From positions 441,670 through 505,669 of the forward strand of contig NZ_QOIL01000004.1 in assembly GCF_003323745.1 (NCBI RefSeq): DNA of 64,000 bases, written 5' to 3'. The translations under genes and the position numbers were made by a program. Below the pieces are notes generated by a model. It worked only from the letters and a program-made list of their open reading frames with translations, searched no databases and had not been told where the DNA came from. Source of the stretch: Sphaerisporangium album (GTDB lineage Bacteria > Actinomycetota > Actinomycetes > Streptosporangiales > Streptosporangiaceae). Position 1 is the first letter of the stretch. Every line of letters begins with the position of its first letter. Of the stretch, positions 50,708-58,564 are shown one piece after another.

Positions 50708-51853
50708 GTGGCAGAGGCGTACATCGTCGGGGCGGTCCGTACCCCGGTAGGCAAGAAGAAGGGCGGCCTGTCCACCGTCCACCCCACCGACCTGGCCGCG
50801 CGGACGCTCAAGGCCCTCGTCGAGCGCACCGGCGTGGACCCGGCCGCGGTGGACGACGTGATCATGGGCTGCGTGATGCAGTTCGGCCCGCAGACCATGG
50901 ACATCGCCCGTAACGCGTGGCTTTCGGCCGGCCTGCCGGAGACCGTGCCCGGCGTCACCATCGACCGGCAGTGCGGCTCGTCGCAGCAGTCGATCCACTT
51001 CGCGGCCCAGGGCGTCCTGTCCGGCACGCAGGACCTGGTGGTCGCCGCCGGCGTCGAGTCGATGAGCATCGTCCCCATCGGCGTGACGGTCACCGCCGCG
51101 CTGGAGAAGGGCATGCCGTTCCCCTTCGGCGACATGTGGGTCGAGCGGTACGGCAAGCAGGAGATCTCGCAGTTCCGCGGCGCGGAGCTGATGTGCGAGA
51201 AGTGGGGCTTCACCCGCGACGAGCTGGAGCGGTACGCGTACGAGAGCCACCAGCGGGCCGCCAAGGCCGTCGCCAACGGGTACTTCAGGGATCAAATCGT
51301 CCCGGTCAACGGCGTCGAGGACGATGAGGGGCCGCGGGCGGACACCACGCTGGAGAAGATGGCCGGGCTGAAGACCCTGCGCGAGGGCGGCGTGATCACC
51401 GCCGCCACGTCCTCGCAGATCTCCGACGGCTCGGGGGCCGTGCTGATCGCCTCCGAGCAGGCGGTCCGCGACCACGGGCTCACGCCCCGCGCGCGTGTCG
51501 TCACGCTCGCGCTCACCGGCGACGACCCGGTCTACATGCTCACCGCGCCGATCCCGGCCACGCGGCGGGCACTGGAGCGGTCGGGGCTGTCGATCGACGA
51601 CGTGGACGTGATCGAGATCAACGAGGCGTTCGCGCCGGTCCCGCTCGCGTGGCTCAAGGAGATCGGCGCCGACCCGGCCAGGACCAACCCCAACGGCGGC
51701 GCCATCGCGCTCGGCCACCCGCTGGGCGGCACGGGGGCGATCCTGATGACCAAGCTGCTGCACGAGCTGGAGCGGACGGGCGGCCGGTACGGGCTGCAGA
51801 CCATGTGCGAGGGCGGCGGCCAGGCGAACGTCACCATCATCGAACGCCTCTGA
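50708..51853 (+). CDS. Thiolase (acetyl-CoA C-acyltransferase)
   Basis: 381 aa from a GTG with AGGAGG seven bases upstream; longer in-frame starts lack a site. The acylated Cys is in DRQCGSSQQSIHFA. The second half has NEAFAPVPLAW, the His motif NPNGGAIALGHPLGGTGA, and the C-terminal CEGGGQANVTIIERL with the second Cys. This is a complete thiolase active set. It cleaves 3-ketoacyl-CoA in fatty-acid breakdown or, in reverse, condenses acyl-CoAs. ACCGA/TCGGT arms at 50661-50677 lie in the leader. It stands alone; the hydratase/SDR pair and acyl-CoA dehydrogenase of this window could supply the other steps. Confidence 0.93.
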   Translation: MAEAYIVGAVRTPVGKKKGGLSTVHPTDLAARTLKALVERTGVDPAAVDDVIMGCVMQFGPQTMDIARNAWLSAGLPETVPGVTIDRQCGSSQQSIHFAAQGVLSGTQDLVVAAGVESMSIVPIGVTVTAALEKGMPFPFGDMWVERYGKQEISQFRGAELMCEKWGFTRDELERYAYESHQRAAKAVANGYFRDQIVPVNGVEDDEGPRADTTLEKMAGLKTLREGGVITAATSSQISDGSGAVLIASEQAVRDHGLTPRARVVTLALTGDDPVYMLTAPIPATRRALERSGLSIDDVDVIEINEAFAPVPLAWLKEIGADPARTNPNGGAIALGHPLGGTGAILMTKLLHELERTGGRYGLQTMCEGGGQANVTIIERL

Positions 51854-51935
51854 TCCCGGCGGGCTGCCGAGTCCGGCCGGCCCGCGAGGCGTCACCGGTC
51901 GATCAGGGCGAGTGCGAATGAACGCGAACGAAAGG

Positions 51936-52003
51936 GGCGGCGCTCCGCCCTCGCCCGACCGCGGATAGGGGGCCGCGTTCGAGGGCGAGGGCGGAGCGCC
52001 GCC
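51936..52003. terminator. Long perfect inverted repeat (21-bp arms) between convergent genes
   Basis: The 21 bases at 51936-51956 (GGCGGCGCTCCGCCCTCGCCC) are the exact reverse complement of 51983-52003. The 26-base loop is GC-rich and partly self-complementary. It lies 82 bases after the thiolase stop and 45 bases after the small minus-strand ORF; on the minus side a CCTTTCGTTC stretch follows. Best read as a strong bidirectional terminator. Confidence 0.7.
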
Positions 52004-52048
52004 GTCACAGGGCCGCCCCGGGGGTGGGGTGGTCCTGTCCTGGGCCGG

Positions 52049-52210
52049 TCAGCGTCCCTTCGGCTGGCGGCGGGGCGGCACGCGCCGTACGGGCACGCGC
52101 GGCACCGGAACACGCCGCGGGGCCGGGGCCTGGCGCCGGCCGGGCTGTGGAGTAGGGCCCGGCTGGGCGCCGCGCTGGGATACCGGCAGGGGGAAAGATC
52201 GGGCACGCAT
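52049..52210 (-). CDS. Possible small Arg/Pro-rich basic peptide (53 aa)
   Basis: A 53-codon frame starting at ATG with AAGGAG six bases upstream. The product begins MRARSFPLPV and is dominated by Pro, Arg, Gln and Val (APRRVPVPRVPVRRVPPRR), with no hydrophobic helix. The site spacing and the following terminator favour a real gene; composition alone could be a by-product of GC-rich DNA. No function can be named. Confidence 0.45.
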   Translation of the reverse strand: MRARSFPLPVSQRGAQPGPTPQPGRRQAPAPRRVPVPRVPVRRVPPRRQPKGR

Positions 52211-52559
52211 GGGCGTCTCCTTACAGATGACTCGACGCGGCAGGGATGTTCACGCCGCTCGGAGCTGACTCAGCCACCGCGTCTGGACGGACGGGGATCA
52301 GAAAGCCGAGTGCCTGCGGACCGGTCGTCTAGGGGACCGGTCGCCGCCATCAGTAAGTGAAGATGCGCATGGCATGACGGTACGAGGGCGGGCGGATCCG
52401 TCGCAACTGATTTATCGGGCATCCGATCCGGCCTGGTCGCCCCCTGAGTCCGCCTCGCCCCTGGTTCATCGCGGTTCATCCATCTGGTTCCCGGCTCGAC
52501 CGCGCCGGACGATGTAAAGAAAACTAGACATGATGTCGCCGCTGCTTTACATTCAAGGC
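52211..52559. other. 349-base divergent spacer
   Basis: No supported gene. Its left end holds the leader of the small basic peptide. Its right end (52500-52559) holds an AT-rich promoter region with nested inverted repeats for the membrane protein/XRE operon. A minus-strand frame here (52566-52270) lacks recognisable features. Confidence 0.5.
52512..52552 (+). promoter_or_regulatory. Nested inverted repeats before the membrane protein/XRE operon
   Basis: ATGTAAAG (52512-52519) and CTTTACAT (52545-52552) are perfect inverted copies. Between them lies GACAT-G-ATGTC (52527-52537). This is the likely operator/promoter zone for the operon, possibly bound by its own XRE regulator. Confidence 0.5.
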
Positions 52560-52988
52560 ATGGCATCCGAAGAGAAGAGTGCGTGGATCATGGGATTGGT
52601 GGCGATAGCCGCCTATGCGGTCTACGCCGTGATCATCCTGGGACGGGCGGGTCAGACCCCGTTGGCCCAGGTGCCGTACGCGGCGCCGATGCTGTGGAGC
52701 ATCGGGGGCGCCATCCTGGCGAACATCGTGCTTCGCGTCGCGGCCGCGGCCGTCTCACCCGGGGACGCCGGGAGGAAGGACCAGCGCGACCGCGAGATCT
52801 ACCGGTTCGGCGAGCACATCGGCCAGTCGTTCCTCGTCATCGGGGCGGTCGCCGCGCTGCTCATGGCGATGGCCGACTGGGACCGCTTCTGGATCGCCAA
52901 TGCGATCTACCTGGCGTTCGTCCTCTCGGCGATCCTCGGGTCCGTGGCCAAGATCGCCGCCTACCGCTGGGGTTTCCAGCCGTGGTGA
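52560..52988 (+). CDS. Small four-helix membrane protein paired with an XRE regulator
   Basis: 142 aa from the second Met; the first (52530) lies inside the operator region. Four hydrophobic helices are visible: AWIMGLVAIAAYAVYAVIILG, PMLWSIGGAILANIVLRVAAAAV, SFLVIGAVAALLMAMA and IANAIYLAFVLSAILGSVAKI. A cytoplasmic loop carries KDQRDREIYRFGEH. Pairs of such proteins and short XRE regulators are common, and the membrane protein may sense something or act as transporter-like partner. Its stop overlaps the XRE start. Exact family not recognised with certainty. Confidence 0.75.
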   Translation: MASEEKSAWIMGLVAIAAYAVYAVIILGRAGQTPLAQVPYAAPMLWSIGGAILANIVLRVAAAAVSPGDAGRKDQRDREIYRFGEHIGQSFLVIGAVAALLMAMADWDRFWIANAIYLAFVLSAILGSVAKIAAYRWGFQPW

Positions 52989-53215
52989 AGCCGACCAGGG
53001 TCACGAACGCCATCAGGGCCCTGCGGTTCGCGCACGGCGAGATGACCCAGGCCGAGCTGGCGGACCGCATCGGCGTGACCCGCCAGACCGTCATCGCGAT
53101 CGAACAGGGCCGCTACTCGCCCTCGCTGGAGGTGGCGTTCCAGATCGCCCGCGTGTTCAAGGTGCCGCTCGACGAAGTGTTCCAGTATCCGGACAGTGAA
53201 GGGGAGGCGCCGTGA
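52985..53215 (+). CDS. Short XRE-family transcriptional regulator
   Basis: 76 aa, almost entirely a helix-turn-helix: IRALRFAHGEMTQAELADRIGVTRQTVIAIEQGRYSPSLEVAFQIARVFKVPLDEVF. This is the compact YgzD-like class in which the HTH alone makes the protein. GTG start overlaps the membrane protein stop, and its own stop overlaps the start of the reductase gene, so the three are co-translated. It probably autoregulates the operon through the inverted repeats at 52512-52552 (inference). Confidence 0.92.
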   Translation: MKPTRVTNAIRALRFAHGEMTQAELADRIGVTRQTVIAIEQGRYSPSLEVAFQIARVFKVPLDEVFQYPDSEGEAP

Positions 53216-54183
53216 AGGCGATCGTGCAGGACAGGTATGGCACCGAGGATGTCCTGAAATTTGATGACATAGAGCGGCCGACGGTCGGGGACGACGACGT
53301 GCTCGTCCAGGTGCGCGCGGCAGGCGTCGACCAGGGCGTGTGGCATCTGATGGCCGGCCTGCCGTACCCGCTGCGCCTCGCGGGCTTCGGCGTCCGCAGG
53401 CCCAAGCTCCGCGTCCGCGGCCGTGACGTCGCCGGTCGCGTCGAGGCGGTCGGCCGGAACGTGACCCGGCTGAAGCCCGGCGACGAGGTGTTCGGCACCT
53501 CCGACGGCTCCTTCGCCGAGTACGCGCTCAGCCGCGCCGACAGGCTCGCGCCGAAGCCGGCGGGCCTCACGTTCGTGCAGGCGGCGGCCGTCCCCACCTC
53601 CGCCTGCACGGCCCTCAAGGGCATTCGCGACGCGGGACGGGTGAAGGCGGGGCAGAACGTCCTGGTCATCGGCGCGGGGGGAGGCGTCGGGACGTACGCG
53701 GTGCAGATCGCCAAGGCGTTCGGCGCCCGGGTCACCGGCGTGTGCGGCACGACGAAGGCCGACCTCGTCCGCTCGATCGGCGCGGACGACGTCATCGACT
53801 ACACCCGCGAGGACTTCGCCGACCGGGCGCACGGCTTCGACGTCGTCCTCGACATCGCGGGGCTGCGGTCGCTGGCGGTCCTGCGGCGTGCTCTCACGCC
53901 CCGGGGGACGCTCGTCATCGCCGGGGGCGAGGGGGGAGGGCGCTGGCTGGACGGCACCCACCGGCAGATCCAGGCCCTCGTCCTGTCCCCGTTCGTCCGG
54001 CAGGACCTGCGGCCGCTGGCGTCGTCCGAACGTACGGAGGACCTTGAGTTCCTGACCGGCCTCGTCGAGTCCGGGAAGATCACGCCCGTCGTCGACCGGA
54101 CGTATCCGCTGAACGAGGCCCCAGAGGCCATCCGCCACCTGCGGGAAGGCCGCGCCAGGGGCAAGTTCGTCGTCACCGTCTGA
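53212..54183 (+). CDS. NAD(P)-dependent medium-chain reductase, quinone oxidoreductase-like
   Basis: 323 aa from a GTG overlapping the XRE stop. The N-terminal GroES-like half has GRDVAGRVEAVGRNVTRLKPGDEVFG. The Rossmann half has GAGGGVGTYAVQIAKAFGARVTGVCGTTKADLVRSIGADDVIDYT. No structural-zinc cysteine cluster is present, so it belongs to the zinc-free quinone reductase/enoyl reductase branch. It reduces an activated double bond or quinone using NADPH. Location behind an XRE regulator suggests induction by a specific compound. Substrate unknown. Confidence 0.92.
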   Translation: MKAIVQDRYGTEDVLKFDDIERPTVGDDDVLVQVRAAGVDQGVWHLMAGLPYPLRLAGFGVRRPKLRVRGRDVAGRVEAVGRNVTRLKPGDEVFGTSDGSFAEYALSRADRLAPKPAGLTFVQAAAVPTSACTALKGIRDAGRVKAGQNVLVIGAGGGVGTYAVQIAKAFGARVTGVCGTTKADLVRSIGADDVIDYTREDFADRAHGFDVVLDIAGLRSLAVLRRALTPRGTLVIAGGEGGGRWLDGTHRQIQALVLSPFVRQDLRPLASSERTEDLEFLTGLVESGKITPVVDRTYPLNEAPEAIRHLREGRARGKFVVTV

Positions 54184-54209
54184 CCTGCGGGAAGCCTTCG
54201 GTCCGCCGG

Positions 54210-55571
54210 TCAGCGGACCGCGAGGTCCGGGATCTCCACCCGCACGATCGTCCCCTGCCCGGGCAGGGAGCGCAGGGTCGCCTGGCCGCCGTGGGCGGTG
54301 GCGATGGCCTGGACGATCGCCAGGCCGAGGCCGCTGCCGTTCCCGTCCCCCGCCGAGGCGTGGTGGAAGCGGTCGAAGGCACGGGCGGCGTTCTCGGGTG
54401 ACATCCCCGGCCCGTCGTCGCTCACCTCCAGCACCACCGGCGGCTCCAGCCGTACGCTCGCCGCCGTGCCGGGCGGGGTGTGGGCCCGGACGTTGGCGAG
54501 CAGGTTGACCAGCACCTGCCGCATCCTCACCTCGTCCACGACCGCGACCAGCTTGTCCGGCGCCGACAGCGTCACCGGATGCTCGGGGTTCAACGCGGTG
54601 AAATCGTCCACCACGTCCATCGCCACGCCCGTCAGATCGACCGGTTCCACGGTCAGCGGCGCGCCCTTGTCCAGCCGGGCCAGCTCCAGCAGTTCGGAGA
54701 CCAGGCGGGTCATGCGCGTCGCCTCGTCCTCGATCCGGCGCATGACCTGCGGCACCTCGTCCTCGGGGATCGCGCCCTGGCGGTAGAGCTCCGCGTACCC
54801 GGAGATCGTCGTCAGCGGGTTGCGCAGCTCGTGGGAGGCGTCGGCGGCGAACCGGCGGACCCGCTCCTCCGACGCCCAGCGGGCCGCGAACGCGTCCTGG
54901 ATGCGGGTGAGCATCACGTTGATGACCGAACCGAGGTGTCCGGCCTCGGACTTCCCCTCGGGCATGCGGGCCGACAGGTCGCCCCCCTCGGCCACCAGCC
55001 GGGCGGTCGTCGCCATCCGCGACAGCGGGGCGAGCCCCTTGCCGATCAGCGACCTGCCGAGTAGCGCGAGCAGCACCATCAGCACGGCCCCGGTGACCAG
55101 CTCGGCGACGACGAGCTGGCTGATCGAGTCCGTGACCTCGTCCAGGGGGACCGCGAAGACGGCCACGCGGTTGCCGACCGCCATGCGGGACGCCGCCGCG
55201 CGCAGGCGCTCGCTGAGCGCGAAGGGCTTGCCGGTGTCCGCCAGCGCGCGCAGCCTGGCCGCGCCGAGCGCCTCCAGCATCGCGGGGACCTGTGAGGCCT
55301 CCTTGTCGTCGCCCGACACGAGCCGCCCGCGGTTCGTCGTGAGGTTCAGCACGGCCACCGCGTACGTGGGGCTGGAGTTGACCAGCGCGACCCCGCTCGC
55401 CCGGTTGAGCCGGTCGGCGGACAGCTTGGCGGCGGCGGCCAGCGACGCGTCCGTACGGTCGATCATGTGCCCGCGCAGCACGAGGACGCTGACGACGGAC
55501 AGCGCGGCCAGGCCCACGAGCGTGACCGAGAGCAGACCGGCGAGCAGGCGTCCTCTGAGCGTCATCACCAT
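54210..55571 (-). CDS. Two-component sensor histidine kinase
   Basis: 453 aa. Two membrane helices (about 8-30 and 165-187) flank a ~130-residue extracytoplasmic sensor. A HAMP linker (LSRMATTARLVAEGGDLSARMP) leads to the H-box ASHELRNPLTTISGYAEL. The ATPase domain has VRMRQVLVNLLANVRAHTPPG (N box), SDDGPGMSPE (G1) and GNGSGLGLAIVQAI (G2). It phosphorylates the response regulator encoded just upstream in the same operon. The sensor region has no recognisable named domain; signals are unknown. Confidence 0.93.
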   Translation of the reverse strand: MVMTLRGRLLAGLLSVTLVGLAALSVVSVLVLRGHMIDRTDASLAAAAKLSADRLNRASGVALVNSSPTYAVAVLNLTTNRGRLVSGDDKEASQVPAMLEALGAARLRALADTGKPFALSERLRAAASRMAVGNRVAVFAVPLDEVTDSISQLVVAELVTGAVLMVLLALLGRSLIGKGLAPLSRMATTARLVAEGGDLSARMPEGKSEAGHLGSVINVMLTRIQDAFAARWASEERVRRFAADASHELRNPLTTISGYAELYRQGAIPEDEVPQVMRRIEDEATRMTRLVSELLELARLDKGAPLTVEPVDLTGVAMDVVDDFTALNPEHPVTLSAPDKLVAVVDEVRMRQVLVNLLANVRAHTPPGTAASVRLEPPVVLEVSDDGPGMSPENAARAFDRFHHASAGDGNGSGLGLAIVQAIATAHGGQATLRSLPGQGTIVRVEIPDLAVR

Positions 55572-55649
55572 GCCATGGTGCCTGGTATCTGCTGCTCAGG
55601 GGTGAACCGACCGTACAAGGCGGGTGGTAGGTGCTCGGACATCGGGCGC

Positions 55650-56369
55650 TCAGGCGTCGTGTGCGGGCCGCAGCGCGTAGCCGACGCCGCGCTGAGTGTG
55701 GATCAGCGACGGGCCCAGCGGGTCCAGCTTGCGGCGCAGGTAGGAGATGTAGGTCTCGACGACCTGGGACTGCGTGCCGAAGCCCCAGACGTGCTCCAGG
55801 AGTTGCGCCTTGGTGAGCACCTGGCCCGGGTGGCGCATGAGGAAGGCCAGCAGCCGGAACTCGGTGGGCGACAGCTCCACCAGCGTGCCGCCGCGCCGCA
55901 CCTCCCACCGCGACTCGTCCAACTCCAGGTCGGCCACCTTCAGCACCGCATGGTCCGCCGCGGACGGCCCGGTGTCCTCGGACGTACGACGCCCGCGCCG
56001 CAGCACGGCCCGGGCCCGCGCCACCAGCGCCTCGACCGAGAACGGCTTGGTGACGTAGTCGTCGCCGCCCAGCGTGAGGCCGTGCACGGTGTCGGCCGGA
56101 GTGTCGCGCGCGGTCAGGAAGATGACCGGGACGTCGTCCCCGGCGGCGCGCAGGCGCCGGCACAGCTCGAAGCCATCCAGATCGGGAAGCATCACGTCCA
56201 GCACCACAAGATCGGGTGAGCCGGACATCGCCAGCTCCAGCGCCTCGTACCCGCGTGAGGCGCTCACCACCTCGAACCCATGGAAACGGAGCGCCATGCC
56301 CACCAGGTCACGGATGTTGCGCTCGTCGTCCACGACGAGGACGCGGGGCTTGCTCGGCTGGTCGCTCAT
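55650..56369 (-). CDS. OmpR/PhoB-family response regulator
   Basis: 239 aa. The receiver (about 9-122) has VLVVDDERNIRD, the phospho-acceptor Asp in VVLDVMLPDLDG, and the switch Lys in YVTKPFSVEALVAR. The winged-helix DNA-binding domain (about 140-235) contains LSPTEFRLLAFLMRHPGQVLTKAQLLEHVWGF and VVETYISYLRRKLD...IHTQRGVGYALR. It is encoded 78 bases before the kinase gene. A GGAG lies about 12 bases before the chosen ATG. Targets unknown, but the secreted protein gene upstream in the same operon is a natural candidate. Confidence 0.94.
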   Translation of the reverse strand: MSDQPSKPRVLVVDDERNIRDLVGMALRFHGFEVVSASRGYEALELAMSGSPDLVVLDVMLPDLDGFELCRRLRAAGDDVPVIFLTARDTPADTVHGLTLGGDDYVTKPFSVEALVARARAVLRRGRRTSEDTGPSAADHAVLKVADLELDESRWEVRRGGTLVELSPTEFRLLAFLMRHPGQVLTKAQLLEHVWGFGTQSQVVETYISYLRRKLDPLGPSLIHTQRGVGYALRPAHDA

Positions 56370-56380
56370 ACGGGTTCGGG

Positions 56381-56929
56381 TCACTCCTTGGGGCGTTGGG
56401 GAACCACCACTCCCTGCGCGGTGCGGGCGTCGCCGTCGGGCCGTCCCAGGACGAAGACGGTGTCGCCGGCCGCCAGCGCGGACGCGGTCGCCTTGGAGCC
56501 ATTCTTCCGGACTTTTGTATCGGCGTTGAGCGTCCACGTCCAGGTCACGCCGTCGGCGCTCTTCACCGAGAGGGAGGAGGCGGAGGCGGTGGTGACCGCG
56601 CCGCGCTGCCAGGTGTAGACGGCGAAGCCTCCGCCGCGCGCCCGTACGGTCGATTCGCCGTGGATGCCGAGGAGCAGGCGCCGGTCGTTCAGCCGGAGTC
56701 GCGGGCGGTCCGCCTTTTCGGCTTGGTCCTTGGCCGGAGGCTGGTCCTGGTCCTGGTACTGGACGAGCGCGACGGCCTCGGCGGCGTCGGAGGAGTCGGC
56801 GGCCGACAGCTCGTACGGGACGCCCGCGGAGGCGTCGGCGTGACGGCCCACGGCGACCCCGCCGAGCACCCCCACGGCTAAGGCGCCGGACACGGCAGCG
56901 GCGACGAGCGCCTTGGATGCGATTCTCAT
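56381..56929 (-). CDS. Secreted protein with DUF5666-like beta domain, first gene of the two-component operon
   Basis: 182 aa. A signal peptide or anchor (about 5-33, ALVAAAVSGALAVGVLGGVAVG) is followed by a Gln/Asp-rich linker (QYQDQDQPPAKDQ). A ~100-residue beta-rich domain comes last: GAVTTASASSLSVKSADGVTWTWTLNADTKVRKNG...LAAGDTVFVLGRPDG reads like DUF5666/OB-like folds. Only 11 bases separate it from the response regulator. It may be a ligand or regulator for the sensor kinase. Binding partner unknown. Confidence 0.7.
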   Translation of the reverse strand: MRIASKALVAAAVSGALAVGVLGGVAVGRHADASAGVPYELSAADSSDAAEAVALVQYQDQDQPPAKDQAEKADRPRLRLNDRRLLLGIHGESTVRARGGGFAVYTWQRGAVTTASASSLSVKSADGVTWTWTLNADTKVRKNGSKATASALAAGDTVFVLGRPDGDARTAQGVVVPQRPKE

Positions 56930-57077
56930 ACCAACAGATCACCGCGCCGGGCTAGGAGAAGTGCGAGGAAATCCTGTGATATCGCCGAGAAGCGCGAAAG
57001 CGGCCGTCAGCGCCCCCGGGCGCGGGTGAGGACATCCAGGTCCGGGCCGGCTCCGCGGGTGGCGGACGTGGTGTCCG

Positions 57078-57809
57078 TCAGTGGGGGACTCGGGCCACGC
57101 AGAAGACGGTCTGACCGAACGGCGGACGGATGAACCGCTCGATGAAGCGGGTGGTCGGGACCACCGTGCGGTCGTAGATCTTGACCAGCCTGGGGTCCGG
57201 GTAGCCGACGCCGCCGCGGCGGACGGCCGCCCACCACGCGATGCCGCCGAGGAAGTTGATGGGCTTGAGGACCTCGGCCTCCAGGCCCGCCTTGGCGACC
57301 GTACGGCCCAGCGTCGCGGGCGTGTAGCGGGTGACGTGGCCGACCTTGCGGTCGAAGTCCCCATAAAGCTGCATATAGCCGGGCACCCAGATGATGATGC
57401 GCCCGCCCGGCTCGGTCACCTTCGCCAGCGACCGCAACGCCTCGGCGTCCTCCTCGATGTGTTCGAGGACGTTCATCATCACGACCGTGTCCACCGGCTT
57501 GGCCAGCGGGATCTCGGTCGGCAGGCCGAACTGCAGGACCTCGATCTCGTCGCGCCCGTCGAACCGCTTGGCGAGCCGCTCGACGCAGTAGGGGTCGAAG
57601 TCGCTCACCACGAGCCGGTCGAGGCGCGGAAGGAACTGCTCGGCGAAGTGGCCGAGGCCCGAGCCGATCTCCAGCATGGACCTGCCGACGTGCGGGGCGA
57701 CCATGTCGAACTCGTACCGCCGGTAGTTCTTGGCCTCGTCGCCACCGAGGTGGTTCTCCAAGGCCTCGTCGCCGGCCGCCGGTTGTACCACGCGGTCATA
57801 CCCAGACAT
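57078..57809 (-). CDS. Class I SAM-dependent methyltransferase
   Basis: 243 aa. MLEIGSGLGHFAEQF is SAM motif I, RLVVSDFDPYCVERL the acidic motif, and DTVVMMNVLEHIEEDAEALRSLAKVTEPGGRIIIWVPGY gives motifs II-III. The C-terminal ~90 residues have KVGHVTRYTPATLGRTVAKAGLE and a hydrophobic GGIAWWAAVRRG. This resembles methyltransferases found near glycan or lipid biosynthesis genes (UbiG/Methyltransf_23 type), but no such genes are adjacent. Substrate unknown. It is divergent from the ECF sigma gene. Confidence 0.9.
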   Translation of the reverse strand: MSGYDRVVQPAAGDEALENHLGGDEAKNYRRYEFDMVAPHVGRSMLEIGSGLGHFAEQFLPRLDRLVVSDFDPYCVERLAKRFDGRDEIEVLQFGLPTEIPLAKPVDTVVMMNVLEHIEEDAEALRSLAKVTEPGGRIIIWVPGYMQLYGDFDRKVGHVTRYTPATLGRTVAKAGLEAEVLKPINFLGGIAWWAAVRRGGVGYPDPRLVKIYDRTVVPTTRFIERFIRPPFGQTVFCVARVPH

Positions 57810-58024
57810 GCGTCCCGTCCAGCTTCGCTTACTCGAAGACCGCAGCCCCTGTGGGGATCACGGTCACGGATGGGCTCCGAGTCTAGCGGCCCGGCTCCGC
57901 GAGGGTTCCCCGTTCCCCGGGAGCGCGGCCGGAAACGGTTTTCGACGGGGCGACGCGGATCCTTTGCGCGCGGAGCGGATCGAAACTACCTTTTCAGGCG
58001 AACGATCAGCCAAGGAGCCCCCCG

Positions 58025-58564
58025 ACGGACGACGACGAGGCGATAACCCGGTCACTGGCCGGGGACCTCGCCGCCTACGAGGTGCTGGTCACGCGCTACA
58101 GCGCGGTGGCCCACCGTACCGCCGCGCTGCTCGGCGCCGGCGACGAGGCCGAGGACGTCGTCCAGGATGCCTTCGTCAAGGCGTTCCGGTTCCTGTCCGG
58201 CTTCCGGCGGGACGCGGCGTTCAGGCCGTGGCTGCTGCGGATCGTCGCCAACGAGACCCATAATCTGACCCGCTCACGGGGGCGCCGCGCCGACCTGGTC
58301 CTGAAGATCGGCGTCGAGCCGGAGACGCGTACGCCCGACGACCCCGAGGGCGTCGCCATCGCCGGAGACCGGCGCACCCGGCTGCTCGACGCCGTGCGGG
58401 CACTGCCCGAGCGGGAACGTCAGGCGGTGGTCTGCCGGTATTTCCTACAGCTGTCGGAGGCCGAGACGGCGGAGGTCCTCGGGTGGCCGCTCGGCTCGGT
58501 GAAGTCCCGGACGTTCCGGGGGCTCGCCAAGCTGCGGAAGGAGGTGGGTCATGAACTCTCCTGA
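58025..58564 (+). CDS. ECF sigma factor, with probable ACG start
   Basis: 179 aa if started at ACG. Region 2 includes GAGDEAEDVVQDAFVKAFRFLSGFR and FRPWLLRIVANETHNLTRSR. Region 4 includes ALPERERQAVVCRYFLQLSEAETAEVLGWPLGSVKSRTFRGLAKLR. The frame also encodes TDDDEAITRSLAGDLAAYEVLVTRYS, the expected start of region 2, but no ATG, GTG or TTG lies in frame between the upstream stop (57884) and GTG at 58082. AAGGAG (58012-58017) is exactly seven bases before the ACG. A GTG start at 58082 would remove the first helix. The next gene, a putative anti-sigma factor, overlaps its end. Confidence 0.85.
   Translation, partial: TDDDEAITRSLAGDLAAYEVLVTRYSAVAHRTAALLGAGDEAEDVVQDAFVKAFRFLSGFRRDAAFRPWLLRIVANETHNLTRSRGRRADLVLKIGVEPETRTPDDPEGVAIAGDRRTRLLDAVRALPERERQAVVCRYFLQLSEAETAEVLGWPLGSVKSRTFRGLAKLRKEVGHELS

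Noticed and set aside
53113-56163. A 1016-codon minus-strand frame running across the reductase, kinase and regulator genes
   Set aside because: It is antisense to one gene and out of frame in two others; no recognisable protein features.
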